Of a stretch of 64,000 nucleotides of DNA, positions 53,563-61,377 are shown in pieces. Made by a program: the position numbers and the translations under genes. The notes under the pieces are model-generated. The model saw only the letters and a program-made list of their open reading frames with translations. It did not search any database and was not told the DNA's origin. The DNA comes from JAKAXS01 sp965279065 (GTDB taxonomy: Bacteria > Pseudomonadota > Alphaproteobacteria > Rhizobiales > Hyphomicrobiaceae). Where the stretch lies: contig OZ257134.1 of NCBI GenBank assembly GCA_965279065.1, forward strand, positions 2,542,001 through 2,606,000, in the 5' to 3' direction. Position 1 is the stretch's first letter. Every line of letters starts with the position of its first letter.

Positions 53563-54786
53563 ATGCACGCCGCAGAGCCAGAATTCACGCCACGCCGCAT
53601 CGTCGTCGCCATGTCCGGCGGCGTCGACTCGTCCGTGGTTGCCGGCCTCCTGAAGCGGGCAGGGCACGACGTTGTGGGCATTACGTTACAGCTTTATGAC
53701 CATGGCGCCGCCACCGGTCGCAAAGGCGCCTGCTGCGCCGGCCAGGACATCCAGGATGCGCGCCAGGCCGCCGAAATCCTCGGCGTGCCCCATTACGTCC
53801 TCGACTACGAGCGCCGCTTCAAGGACGCCGTCATCAACGCGTTCGCCGACAGCTACATCGCCGGCGAGACACCGATCCCGTGCGTCACCTGCAATCAGAA
53901 GATCAAGTTCCTCGACTTGCTCGAAACGGCCAGGGACCTCAACGCCGACGCACTGGCCACCGGCCACTACATCGAGCGCCGCGATGGCCCCAACGGTCCC
54001 GAACTCTATCGCGCCATCGATAGCGATCGCGACCAGAGCTACTTCCTCTTCGCCACGACGCGCGAGCAGCTCGACATGCTGATGTTCCCGCTCGGCGGCC
54101 TGACCAAGCCGCAGGTGCGCGAGTTGGCGCGCGACATGGGCCTGCCCCTTGCCGACAAGCCGGACAGCCAGGACATCTGTTTCGTGCCGAAGGGCCGTTA
54201 CGCCGATATCATCGAACAGCTCAAGCCCGGCGCCAAGCAGGGCGGCGAGATCCGCCACGCCGACGGCCGCACGCTCGGCCGCCACGACGGCATCATCAAT
54301 TACACCATCGGCCAGCGTAAGGGCCTCGGCATCAACAGCATCGAGCCGCTATTCGTCTTGAGCCTCGACGCGGACCGCAACGAAGTCGTGGTGGGACCGC
54401 GTGACTTATTGCGCACGCGCGACCTTGTGCTTAAAAATGTGAACTGGCTCGGCGACGAGCCATTGGAACAAGTTGCCGCATCTGGAATTGCAGTGCACGC
54501 ACGCGTTCGATCGAGCCAGCCGCCCCGACCCGCCAGAGTTTTCGTGGAGCCGGATGGCGAGGTGCGCGTGACGCTGGGCGAACCTGAGAATGGCGTGGCC
54601 GCTGGTCAGGCCTGCGTGCTGTACACCGATCACACCGCTCAGTCTCGCATACTGGGTGGTGGCTTTGTAGCCAAGGCGATCAGGCCAGCTTTGCTGGCGC
54701 GTGGCCGTATGGCGACCGGCCCCTCGTTGGGCCGGACTGAGGAAACCGGGCGCGACGTCCGCGTGTCAGATTTGAGCGCGGGTTAA
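53563..54786 (+). CDS. mnmA: tRNA-specific 2-thiouridylase MnmA
   Basis: Thiolates U34 of Lys, Glu and Gln tRNAs. The 407-residue product has the PP-loop VVAMSGGVDSSVVAGLL, the catalytic Cys in IPCVTCNQKIKF, ALATGHYIER, RDQSYFLF, and the second active Cys in SQDICFVP. NYTIGQRKGLGI is the conserved end of the central domain. ATG 53563 fits the family; a longer in-frame N-terminus is not conserved and the ribosome binding site is weak. It may be co-transcribed with the methyltransferase 18 bases downstream. Confidence 0.95.
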   Translation: MHAAEPEFTPRRIVVAMSGGVDSSVVAGLLKRAGHDVVGITLQLYDHGAATGRKGACCAGQDIQDARQAAEILGVPHYVLDYERRFKDAVINAFADSYIAGETPIPCVTCNQKIKFLDLLETARDLNADALATGHYIERRDGPNGPELYRAIDSDRDQSYFLFATTREQLDMLMFPLGGLTKPQVRELARDMGLPLADKPDSQDICFVPKGRYADIIEQLKPGAKQGGEIRHADGRTLGRHDGIINYTIGQRKGLGINSIEPLFVLSLDADRNEVVVGPRDLLRTRDLVLKNVNWLGDEPLEQVAASGIAVHARVRSSQPPRPARVFVEPDGEVRVTLGEPENGVAAGQACVLYTDHTAQSRILGGGFVAKAIRPALLARGRMATGPSLGRTEETGRDVRVSDLSAG

Positions 54787-54804
54787 GAAGGGTGAGAGCG
54801 GGTA

Positions 54805-55563
54805 ATGCTGAATATGAATAACGAACCTCAGGGGCGGAGAAAAATCAACGTGCGCCCCAGCGACAATCGCCGCCGCGCCGTATTGCAGAAGGCCGATGGC
54901 AAGATCGTCGGCATTGGCCGCATCGAGGAAGACGTCGTCAAAAGCGCCTACCGTCGTTGGGCGCCAGTCTACGACGCCACCTTTGGTAAAGTCTCGACAG
55001 TCGGCCGCAAGCACGTTGTCGAAGTCATCAACCAGCGCCGCGGTCGTGTCCTCGAAGTCGGCGTCGGCACGGGCCTCTCTCTCAGCGACTATAAAAGCGA
55101 TCTCGAAATCGTCGGCATCGACCTGTCGCCCGACATGCTGGAGAAGGCGCGCGAGCGCGTCGCCAACGACAGCCTGGCGCACGTGACCGGCCTTCACGAA
55201 ATGGATGCCAGCGAGCTGACCTTCGCCGACGCGTCCTTCGATACCGTCGTCGCCATGTACGTCATGACCGTGGTGCCGGATCCCGAAAAGGTGATGCGCG
55301 AATTGGCCCGCGTCACGAAGCCGGGCGGCGAGGTCATCCTCGTCAACCACTTCAGCCAGGAAGAAGGCGTGCGCGGCTGGGTTGAGCGCCGCATGGCGCC
55401 GTTCGCCGAGATCATCGGCTGGCGACCCGTGTTCGACGTATCTCGTGTCATGGGCTGCACCGAGCTGCAGATGGTCCAACGCCAGGCTCTGCGCCCGTGG
55501 GGCATCTTCACGATGATGCGCTTTAAGCGCCACGCCGCTGTCGCAGCCGACGCGGCAGAATAA
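54805..55563 (+). CDS. class I SAM-dependent methyltransferase, probable phosphatidylethanolamine N-methyltransferase (PmtA, Rhodobacter type)
   Basis: A 252-residue methyltransferase. After a basic 45-residue N-terminus comes AYRRWAPVYDATFGKVSTVG, the SAM motif VLEVGVGTGLSLSDY, GIDLSPDMLEKARERV, FDTVVAMYVMTVVPDP and VTKPGGEVILVNHF. The pattern is that of the UbiE-like PmtA enzymes that methylate phosphatidylethanolamine stepwise to phosphatidylcholine at the membrane. Other UbiE-like targets cannot be ruled out. It follows mnmA by 18 bases and precedes tRNA-Met. Confidence 0.65.
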   Translation: MLNMNNEPQGRRKINVRPSDNRRRAVLQKADGKIVGIGRIEEDVVKSAYRRWAPVYDATFGKVSTVGRKHVVEVINQRRGRVLEVGVGTGLSLSDYKSDLEIVGIDLSPDMLEKARERVANDSLAHVTGLHEMDASELTFADASFDTVVAMYVMTVVPDPEKVMRELARVTKPGGEVILVNHFSQEEGVRGWVERRMAPFAEIIGWRPVFDVSRVMGCTELQMVQRQALRPWGIFTMMRFKRHAAVAADAAE

Positions 55564-55644
55564 GCCCTTCGCACCAAATGGATGCGGCCGCAGTGGCCGC
55601 ATCCTTGACAGCCCGGCGCCAGCCTCCTAATAGCTGGCCTGCGT

Positions 55645-55721
55645 GGCGGGATAGCTCAGTTGGTTAGAGCGGCGGAATCATAATCCGTAGGTCGCCAGTT
55701 CAAGTCTGGCTCTCGCTACCA
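55645..55721 (+). tRNA. tRNA-Met (anticodon CAT), elongator type
   Basis: A 77-nt cloverleaf. Acceptor GGCGGGA/TCTCGCT, D-arm GCTC...GAGC, and anticodon stem GCGGA/TCCGT with loop ATCATAA (anticodon CAT at 34-36). The T-arm is GCCAG-TTCAAGT-CTGGC, and the encoded CCA ends at 55721. It lacks the initiator-type mismatch pattern at the acceptor and resembles alphaproteobacterial elongator tRNA-Met; a lysidine-modified Ile tRNA is less likely. A T6 tract after CCA serves as terminator. Confidence 0.93.
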
Positions 55722-55815
55722 TTTTTTCTTGAAATTGGGACATTCGCGGCGACGCCGTGCCTGCATCAGGCCAGCTCGCGAGCCTGTCACCTTGTCGGTG
55801 CGATCCGGTTGCTCG

Positions 55816-56472
55816 TCAATCGGAAGACGCGGCGTTGAAAACGGCCAATTGAGCTCCGAAGGCGCGCTTGAATGCGGGTCGCGCTTCGCCTCTTGCGATA
55901 TAGGTCGCAAGGTTCGGATATTCGTCCAGAATACCCGACCGCTTTATCCTTTGCAGCACCGTGACCATCAGAAGGTCGCCCGCGCTGAATACGCCATCGA
56001 GCCAGTCGGCGTCGCCAAGCCGGACGGAAAGTTGCCTCAACCGTTCGCGAACGCGATCCTCGACCAGAGGCAGACGTTCGTTGCTCCAGGGCTTATCGCT
56101 CTCCAGGAGTTTCGCAGTTGTGAGGTCAAGGATCGGTGGTTCCACCGTATTCACCGCGGCAAACATCCAAGTGATCGCGCGTGCTCGGGCATTGGCATCG
56201 TCCGGTAGCAGCCCCGCATGGCGGTCGGCGATATGGAAGACGATCGATCCCGTCTCGAAGAGGGCAAGGTCGCCCTCCTCATAAGTTGGAATCTGGCCGA
56301 ACGGGTGAAGCGCCAGATGCGCTGGTTCCTTCATCGCGCGGAATGAAACCAGGCGAACCTCGTAGGGTTGGCCCACTTCTTCTAGCGCCCAGCGAACGCG
56401 TGTATCACGTGCCAAGCCCTGGCCGCGATCGGGCGACCGTTCGAATGCTGTGATGGTGGGAGACATTGGCAA
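55816..56472 (-). CDS. glutathione S-transferase family protein
   Basis: A 218-residue GST-like protein. The thioredoxin-fold part includes TRVRWALEEVGQPYEVRLVS, the cis-Pro GQIPTYEEGDLALFETGSIV with the glutathione-binding acidic-Ser-like ETGSI, and the helical domain has VFSAGDLLMVTVLQR. The usual N-terminal Ser/Cys region is replaced by an atypical SPDRGQGLARD stretch. Substrate unknown. It has no close co-directional neighbour. Confidence 0.82.
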   Translation of the reverse strand: MPMSPTITAFERSPDRGQGLARDTRVRWALEEVGQPYEVRLVSFRAMKEPAHLALHPFGQIPTYEEGDLALFETGSIVFHIADRHAGLLPDDANARARAITWMFAAVNTVEPPILDLTTAKLLESDKPWSNERLPLVEDRVRERLRQLSVRLGDADWLDGVFSAGDLLMVTVLQRIKRSGILDEYPNLATYIARGEARPAFKRAFGAQLAVFNAASSD

Positions 56473-57065
56473 GACCCCGACTGATTGCTTGAGGCTGTCG
56501 AAAGAAACGTGTGCAATTGGGCAGACCCTTCACGCGATTTGCCCAACTCGTGCCCTTCGCATCCACATGACGAGCGGCAACTACGGCTTTCGACAATCGA
56601 CTGCAACTTTCGGCTCAGGCTTCCGGCGACAGGTGCATCTTAAGACGTCCTGGACCATCGCAGACGTGACGCCAGCAGCCAACCTACCCACACTCAGCAT
56701 TCAAGGTATTGCTCACTGATGTCCACTCGTAACCAATAGCGGACGTCCCAGGTGGTTCACTAACCTGATGATGACTCTGGGCTATGGCCCACGCAGAACC
56801 AATTCGGGAAGACGGGCGCGCGTTTATCGAGCGCGTGTTTCAATGGCTCGCTAGCCTCCTGGGCACAAGCGTTTGCCCCTGGGATCTAGCGATCGAAGCT
56901 GCTCACATACACACTTGCCAAGAGTGGTCGGATACTTCCCGCTCAAGCACCGACACTTCGTCTGAAGGGCGCTTCCGTTTGAGCGCGGGATCGATGACGC
57001 CATCGCCGTGGAGCCGTTCCGAACATAGTCGCGGGAACCGGCATCGCTGCCGGTTCCCGCCAGTG
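56473..57065. other. long intergenic region
   Basis: About 590 bases without a supported gene. Possible plus-strand frames lack family resemblance and overlap the next gene. Only the terminator-like hairpin at 57031-57060 stands out. Confidence 0.45.
57031..57060 (-). terminator. hairpin after the DUF1236 gene
   Basis: GCGGGAACCGGCA and TGCCGGTTCCCGC form a perfect 13-bp stem with a 4-base loop, directly after the stop at 57066. No T-run. Confidence 0.6.
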
Positions 57066-57845
57066 TTAGGTCAGGACAATGACTTCGACGATCTCGTAGG
57101 TATCCGGATCGACGATCACGACTTCATCCTCGTACACGAAATACTTATAGCGACGGTACTCGGGCACGATCACTACGACATCCTCCGGAACGGCATACAG
57201 CGTCACGCTACGTGGAATGGCCGTACCGATGCTGATAGTGACGTTGAGGTTTTTGACTGACTTGTCTTTATGGCCGCGGAAACTGCTTTGCACCTTGGTC
57301 CGCTGTTCGCCGCTCAGCTTCGGGCCAGAACCCGCGCCGCTGGCACCCTCGGACTTTCCGGTCGTAGCCGACTTGTCCGCCGAGCCACTCTTGTCGTCGG
57401 ACTTTGCTGCGTCTTTGGATCGAGCCTTGTCGCCGTCGGCTTTCGCATCGTCCTTAGACCTGTCATTGCCCGATTTGGCTCTGTCGTTGTCCGATCTTGC
57501 GTTTTCATGCTTGCTCTTTGGAGTGTCTGCCTGGGCGTTGTCGGCATCTGACTTGACGCGGTCCCCGCGATCAGCCGACCCGGACGAACCGGCCTCGCCC
57601 CCATCCATCTTGGAACTCGAAGCACCGTCTGTTCCGCGGTCCATCGATTTGGACGGAGTCATCGACCCGCTACCTGCAGGACCGCGATCGCCTCCACTGG
57701 CGGCGCCTGGCGCTGGTGACCCTGGCGACGCCGCGCCCGGCCCGGTTGCGCCGGCTCCGGCCGCACCGCGATCCTGTGCATTTGCACCAAGGCTTCCAAT
57801 CGACAAAGCCAGGATGCTCGAACATAGCAAAAGTGACTTTTTCAT
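57066..57845 (-). CDS. DUF1236 domain-containing exported protein
   Basis: A 259-residue protein. A signal peptide (LLLCSSILALSIGSLGANA) is followed by a 150-residue low-complexity region rich in Gly/Ala/Ser, then Asp/Lys/Ser (RSKDDAKADGDKARSKDAA). The C-terminal 60 residues form a DUF1236 domain (SVTLYAVPEDVVVIVPEYRR then YKYFVYEDEVVIVDPDTYE). Function unknown; probably periplasmic. It is the next minus-strand gene after pqqA but separated from it by a strong terminator. Confidence 0.82.
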   Translation of the reverse strand: MKKSLLLCSSILALSIGSLGANAQDRGAAGAGATGPGAASPGSPAPGAASGGDRGPAGSGSMTPSKSMDRGTDGASSSKMDGGEAGSSGSADRGDRVKSDADNAQADTPKSKHENARSDNDRAKSGNDRSKDDAKADGDKARSKDAAKSDDKSGSADKSATTGKSEGASGAGSGPKLSGEQRTKVQSSFRGHKDKSVKNLNVTISIGTAIPRSVTLYAVPEDVVVIVPEYRRYKYFVYEDEVVIVDPDTYEIVEVIVLT

Positions 57846-58026
57846 CGAAACGTCTCCTTACCCTCTTACCTCCCCATGGAAAGGCAACGGGCGGGAAGCG
57901 ATCGCGTTCCTCTATCCTTGGGACTTCATAAGGTCGCGGCAAAGCGATACCTGGCAGCAGTTGAATTGTGCCTTTGAATCCTCAGATCACGGCTGAACGC
58001 GAGTGATTTGATGCTCTCGATGCCGC

Positions 58027-58064
58027 AGAAAGCAAAAGCGGCGGCTGAATGATCAGCCGCCGCT
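58027..58064 (-). terminator. terminator of pqqA
   Basis: On the minus strand AGCGGCGGCTGA, loop TCAT and TCAGCCGCCGCT form a perfect 12-bp stem followed by TTTGCTTTCT, 25 bases after the pqqA stop codon. Confidence 0.85.
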
Positions 58065-58088
58065 CGCGAATTCCAGTCGAGAGACGTC

Positions 58089-58178
58089 TTAGATAACGTC
58101 GATCTCTGCCGGCAGATAGCTCGTGACTTCCAGGCCAACTTCCTGCTCACGAACCTGCGGCTTCATCCAAACCTTCAT
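58089..58178 (-). CDS. pqqA: orphan PQQ precursor peptide PqqA
   Basis: A 29-residue peptide read from ATG 58176-58178 to TAA 58089-58091. It begins MKVWMKPQV and contains GLEVTSY, with the invariant Glu17 and Tyr21 (ExxxY) that are crosslinked to make pyrroloquinoline quinone, then AEID. This closely resembles PqqA of Methylobacterium. A perfect AGGAGG ribosome binding site lies 6 bases upstream and a strong terminator follows, so it is a monocistronic gene. No pqqB-E genes are in the window, so PQQ assembly enzymes must be encoded elsewhere. PQQ serves methanol dehydrogenase. Confidence 0.92.
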   Translation of the reverse strand: MKVWMKPQVREQEVGLEVTSYLPAEIDVI

Positions 58179-58400
58179 AGCTTCCTCCTGTGATTGATCT
58201 TGCTTGCTAGTCTCGACTAAACGCCCTGGAGCCGAAAACGTCTAATCGAATGTTTTGATGTCGCCGATAAGCCGCACTGATCAGCAGCCTGCGGAACCAT
58301 TCGCCATCGATTGAATTGACCATTTGGTCGCATTTTCAACGAGATAGTCCGATAGGTCTTGCGTTGATCCCGATCGACTTCACAGCCTGCAGGTGGGGGA

Positions 58401-59756
58401 ATGGCGCTCAAACGTCTGACGTGGAAAGCTCCGTCTGTCGAGACTGTGTCGACGAGCCTGACCTACATCGCGCTCACGGGAGCACTGCTCGCGCCCTTGG
58501 CCACGGCGTCGCCACGCCTTCCCCCGGCCGTCGAGGCCAGAGTGACCACCGCCTCCCCGCCGGATGCGCCCGCCGTCAAGGCGAAAGCCACCCCCTCAAG
58601 CCGTCAGGTCGAGGCCCCGGATTTGCCAGCTGGGATCGCAGGCGCGCCCGTGACGCCTGCCGTCGCGACGGAAGGCGCCGAGACAGCCCGCGAGTTGCGC
58701 GAATTGCCACCCGCCCCGATTGCCGAAGTTCGCTCGCGCTTGAAGGCCGTCAAGGCCAAGGACGTGACCACGAAGCCGGCGCCGCCTGAATCGCAAACCC
58801 CCGAAACGGCCGACGTTCGCATCACTGAAATCTACGAAACTCATAAGCCGGACGATGACAAGCCGGTCAAGACCGCGAAACTGGAAACCCCGGCACCACC
58901 CGCCAATGCACCAGCAGCCTCGCCGGCCGCAACCGCTGAGGCCGCGCCCGCAGAACTCACGTCGTGGACGGATGCCGACATCGCCGCCGCACTCAAGGAG
59001 TGCGTGCGTCTTCTCGCACCCATCAATGCCGAGGTCGAAGTCAATACCGCGATGCGCAAGGGCCAGTGCGGAACACCCGCACCGATCCTGCTGAAGAGCG
59101 TCGGCGCCAGCCCGAAGCTGACGTTCCAGCCAGCCGTCGAAGTCAATTGCCAGATGGCCGTCGCTCTAGGCGAATGGGCCAGAGACACCCTGCAGCCTGC
59201 CGCACGCGACGCCTACGGCAGCGAGGTCAAGAGCATCGTCGGCGGATCTGGCTATTCCTGCCGCAACCGCTATGGCCTCGCCGGCGAACGCTTGAGCGAA
59301 CACGCGCTGGCCAACGCCATCGACATTGGCGGCTTCGCATTGGCTAATGGCAAGATCGTCAAGGTGACGGCCGGTTGGGGTACCACGGCGCGCGATCGCA
59401 TCGCGGCAGCCAAAGTCAGCAACCAGAAGGCCGACATCCCGGCCACCAAGCCCGACGAGAAGTCGTCGGTCGCTTCCGCCATTAAGTCGGAGAAATCCAC
59501 GCAGCGGGCCTCCCTGAAGGAGACCGACCTGCGCACGTCCGCTGCAAAGGGCAAGGACGCCAAGCCGACCGTTACCGACACAAAGGTCGTCGAGATCGAC
59601 GGCACGACGACACCGGACGGACGCTTCCTTCGCCGCCTTCACAAAGGCGCCTGCGAGACGTTCGGCACCGTCCTTGGGCCGGAGGCCAATGAAGCGCACC
59701 GCGATCATTTTCACTTCGACTTGAAAGCCCGCAAACGCCGTGCCGTGTGCCAGTAG
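58401..59756 (+). CDS. extensin family protein (M15-like peptidase fold)
   Basis: A 451-residue exported protein. A hydrophobic N-terminus (YIALTGALLAPLATA) and a 170-residue Pro/Ala/Thr/Lys-rich linker lead to an extensin-like C-terminal domain. It contains VNCQMAVALGEWARDTLQPA, SGYSCRNRYGLAGERLSEHA, ANAIDIGGFAL, and the final EAHRDHFHFDLK. SEH, AID and DHFH parallel the zinc ligands (SxHxxGxAxD and HxH) of D-Ala-D-Ala peptidases, so a murein endopeptidase role is likely. A 90-residue Lys/Ser-rich insert (about 335-420) separates the two halves of the domain. Confidence 0.82.
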   Translation: MALKRLTWKAPSVETVSTSLTYIALTGALLAPLATASPRLPPAVEARVTTASPPDAPAVKAKATPSSRQVEAPDLPAGIAGAPVTPAVATEGAETARELRELPPAPIAEVRSRLKAVKAKDVTTKPAPPESQTPETADVRITEIYETHKPDDDKPVKTAKLETPAPPANAPAASPAATAEAAPAELTSWTDADIAAALKECVRLLAPINAEVEVNTAMRKGQCGTPAPILLKSVGASPKLTFQPAVEVNCQMAVALGEWARDTLQPAARDAYGSEVKSIVGGSGYSCRNRYGLAGERLSEHALANAIDIGGFALANGKIVKVTAGWGTTARDRIAAAKVSNQKADIPATKPDEKSSVASAIKSEKSTQRASLKETDLRTSAAKGKDAKPTVTDTKVVEIDGTTTPDGRFLRRLHKGACETFGTVLGPEANEAHRDHFHFDLKARKRRAVCQ

Positions 59757-59826
59757 TCAAAACCGTCTAGGCGGCCGTCCACGAGTTGCGATCTGAATCG
59801 CATCAGGCTGACCACGTCGGCCCACC

Positions 59827-59871
59827 AAAAAAAAATGCGGCAGCAAGACGCCGGCGGGCGTCTGCTGCCGC
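59827..59871 (-). terminator. very strong minus-strand intrinsic terminator
   Basis: On the minus strand a 15-bp stem with one bulged base (GCGGCAGC plus AGACGCC against their complements), a 4-base loop and then A followed by nine T. It faces away from any annotated minus-strand gene within 400 bases. Confidence 0.9.
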
Positions 59872-60014
59872 TTGTTGAAGCCTGGGTACGGGACGTCCCA
59901 GGACCTCCAAAGGTTTGGCCTCCCCGTGTCGGGATAACGGTTTGGCCGATGGCGTACGTTCGACGTCAGTCTCGGGAAGTGACCAAAGAGCGAGCGCCAT
60001 CTGTCCGCTAGGAC
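59827..60014 (-). ncRNA. candidate small RNA, about 190 nt, divergent from hemP
   Basis: A minus-strand unit bounded by a promoter-like pair (TTGACG at 60049-60044 and TATACG at 60028-60023, or TACGGT with 17-base spacing) and a very strong intrinsic terminator at 59827-59871. No open reading frame fits inside. The inferred RNA folds into GTCC-TAGC-GGAC at the 5' end, a GATGGCG/CGCCATC stem, a CCTGGG/CCCAGG hairpin and the terminator, and holds two GGCCAAACC direct repeats. It could alternatively be the 3' end of a long fds transcript. It matches no RNA family that I recognise. Confidence 0.5.
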
Positions 60015-60020
60015 TTGCGT

Positions 60021-60049
60021 ACCGTATATTTCCTTACTACAAACGTCAA
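60021..60049 (-). promoter_or_regulatory. predicted promoter of the candidate sRNA
   Basis: TTGACG (60049-60044) as -35, with TATACG (15-base spacer) or TACGGT (17-base spacer) as -10, in an A/T-rich patch. Transcription would begin near 60014. Confidence 0.4.
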
Positions 60050-60090
60050 CATTAATTTCCGCGAACGGGGACAATATTTGTTCGCTGTAA

Positions 60091-60105
60091 GTGGAATAAT
60101 TCTAA
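60091..60105. promoter_or_regulatory. candidate Irr box (ICE motif) upstream of hemP
   Basis: GTGGAATAATTCTAA; on the minus strand TTAGAA-TTA-TTCCAC. The alphaproteobacterial Irr consensus is TTAGAA-N3-TTCTAA, so one half is perfect and the other matches 4 of 6. It lies 20 bases before the hemP start. Confidence 0.5.
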
Positions 60106-60125
60106 CATCTGCAGCAGGTTCCGAC

Positions 60126-60275
60126 GTGCCCGAGGAAGCGCCTCCAACGCCAGCGGTGAAGCAAATTGCCTCCGAAGATCTGTTCGACGGATCCCGAGAA
60201 ATCGTCATCCTGCACAACGGCGAAGTCTATCGCCTGCGCATCACGGCCAGGGGCCGGCTGATCCTGACCAAGTAG
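60126..60275 (+). CDS. hemP: hemin uptake protein HemP (HmuP)
   Basis: A 49-residue protein from the GTG start at 60126. The C-terminal half (DLFDGSREIVILHNGEVYRL then RITARGRLILTK) is the HemP/HmuP signature, including the LHNGxxYRLRxTxxGxLILTK core. HmuP in Bradyrhizobium acts with Irr to activate heme-receptor genes. Codons upstream to 60015 (TTG) stay open but lack homology. No heme transporter genes are adjacent here, so it is an isolated hemP. A near-perfect Irr box precedes it. Confidence 0.85.
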   Translation: MPEEAPPTPAVKQIASEDLFDGSREIVILHNGEVYRLRITARGRLILTK

Positions 60276-60287
60276 CGTGCCGACTAT

Positions 60288-60533
60288 TTAAGCCCCGAGC
60301 GCCGGATTGATGCGGCTGGGCTTCAACGCCCCGACGGCCTTCAGCGCATACTCGTCCAGCCCCTTGCCGCCGGTCTCCTTGACGTAGGCGGTGATGGCGT
60401 CGCGCATGCGCGGCTCCCAGAACTTCTGAATGTGCGACGCCGTCTGACGCACGGCGCGTTCCTCGCCTTCGACGGCATAGGCGCGCGAAATCTGGTTGGC
60501 CATTAGGACCAGGCGGTCAGCACCGTGCAGCAT
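60288..60533 (-). CDS. fdsD: formate dehydrogenase delta subunit
   Basis: An 81-residue protein with the FdsD pattern: LVLMANQISRAYAVEGEERA, VRQTASHIQKFWEPRMRDAI and LDEYALKAVGAL. The small delta subunit is needed for activity of the NAD-dependent molybdenum formate dehydrogenase. Its start overlaps the end of fdhD by 17 bases, indicating translational coupling. Last gene of the fdsA-fdhD-fdsD run. Confidence 0.93.
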   Translation of the reverse strand: MLHGADRLVLMANQISRAYAVEGEERAVRQTASHIQKFWEPRMRDAITAYVKETGGKGLDEYALKAVGALKPSRINPALGA

Positions 60534-61371
60534 GGACGTCGTTTCCTATCTTAACGTCGATCTTGTGGGCCGCAGGCGTCACGACGCGCTGGCCCCCTGT
60601 GAAAATCTCGAATGCATCCCGACGGGCCACCGCCACCAACGTGATGTTGGCAGCCTCAGCCGTGCGGATGGCCAGCGACGTCGGTGCCGAGACCGCAACG
60701 ATGATCGGCGCGCCCAACACCGCCGTCTTCTGCACCATCTCGACCGAGACGCGGCTCGTCAGCAGCACGATGCCCGCAGCTGGATCGACGTCCGTTCGGG
60801 AGATCGCGCCGATGAGCTTATCCAGCGCGTTATGTCGCCCAACGTCCTCGCGCAGCGCAATGAGACCGCGCTGTTTCGTCCAGAACCCCGCACCGTGCAC
60901 GGCCCGCGTTTCATGGTTGAGCACCTGTGCCGGTTCCAGCGACGCCAGTGCTTCGCGAATATCGCCGGCCGTAACTTGCAGCTCGGACATGACACGTGGC
61001 GGCGCTGCGACGGCAGCTTCCAGGCTCTCGACGCCGCACAGGCCGCATCCCGTAGGCCCGGCAATCTTGCGCCGCCGCTCCGCATGAAGCTTGCCCAGAC
61101 CAGGCTTCAACCACATGCGCAGCTCGAGCCCGTCGGCATGCTCCGACACCTCCAGATCACGCACGTCGTCGGCCCGCGCGATCACGCGTTCCGACAGGCT
61201 GAACCCGTAGGCGAAGTCTTCCAGATCGGCCGGCGTCGCCATCATGACCGCATGCGTGGTGCCGTCGTACACCAACGCAACCGGCGTCTCCTCGGGAATG
61301 ACCCGCGCCGTCTCCGCCGTTGCATCCTGCGACACGCGCAGATTTGGCACCTTTGAGACGGGCGCGGGCAT
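60517..61371 (-). CDS. fdhD: formate dehydrogenase accessory sulfurtransferase FdhD
   Basis: A 284-residue protein that transfers sulfur from a cysteine desulfurase to the molybdenum cofactor of formate dehydrogenase. It has EETPVALVYDG, FAYGFSLSE, the CxxC pair in GPTGCGLCGVESL, EDVGRHNALDKLIG and LTSRVSVEMVQK. It lies 6 bases after fdsA and overlaps fdsD, matching the usual fds operon order. Confidence 0.96.
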   Translation of the reverse strand: MPAPVSKVPNLRVSQDATAETARVIPEETPVALVYDGTTHAVMMATPADLEDFAYGFSLSERVIARADDVRDLEVSEHADGLELRMWLKPGLGKLHAERRRKIAGPTGCGLCGVESLEAAVAAPPRVMSELQVTAGDIREALASLEPAQVLNHETRAVHGAGFWTKQRGLIALREDVGRHNALDKLIGAISRTDVDPAAGIVLLTSRVSVEMVQKTAVLGAPIIVAVSAPTSLAIRTAEAANITLVAVARRDAFEIFTGGQRVVTPAAHKIDVKIGNDVHAARC

Positions 61372-61377
61372 GCGTCC

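Larger units (their letters stand above)
59757..60125. other. spacer extensin gene - hemP, with sRNA signals on the minus strand
   Basis: About 370 bases. It contains a complete minus-strand promoter-to-terminator layout (separate entries) and the Irr-type operator of hemP. A 105-codon minus-strand frame here is interrupted by the terminator hairpin and is not credible. Confidence 0.6.

Noticed and set aside
56784..57260. 158-codon plus-strand frame
   Set aside because: Overlaps the DUF1236 gene antisense and contains the terminator hairpin; no family resemblance.
59827..60014. 6S RNA, SRP RNA or tmRNA as identity of the candidate sRNA
   Set aside because: No GGAAGGAAGCAGCC core of SRP RNA and no tag-coding frame of tmRNA. 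The predicted folding lacks the large central bubble expected of 6S RNA.
59757..60074. 105-codon minus-strand frame beside the extensin gene
   Set aside because: It runs straight through a strong terminator with nine T; the region is better explained as an sRNA.
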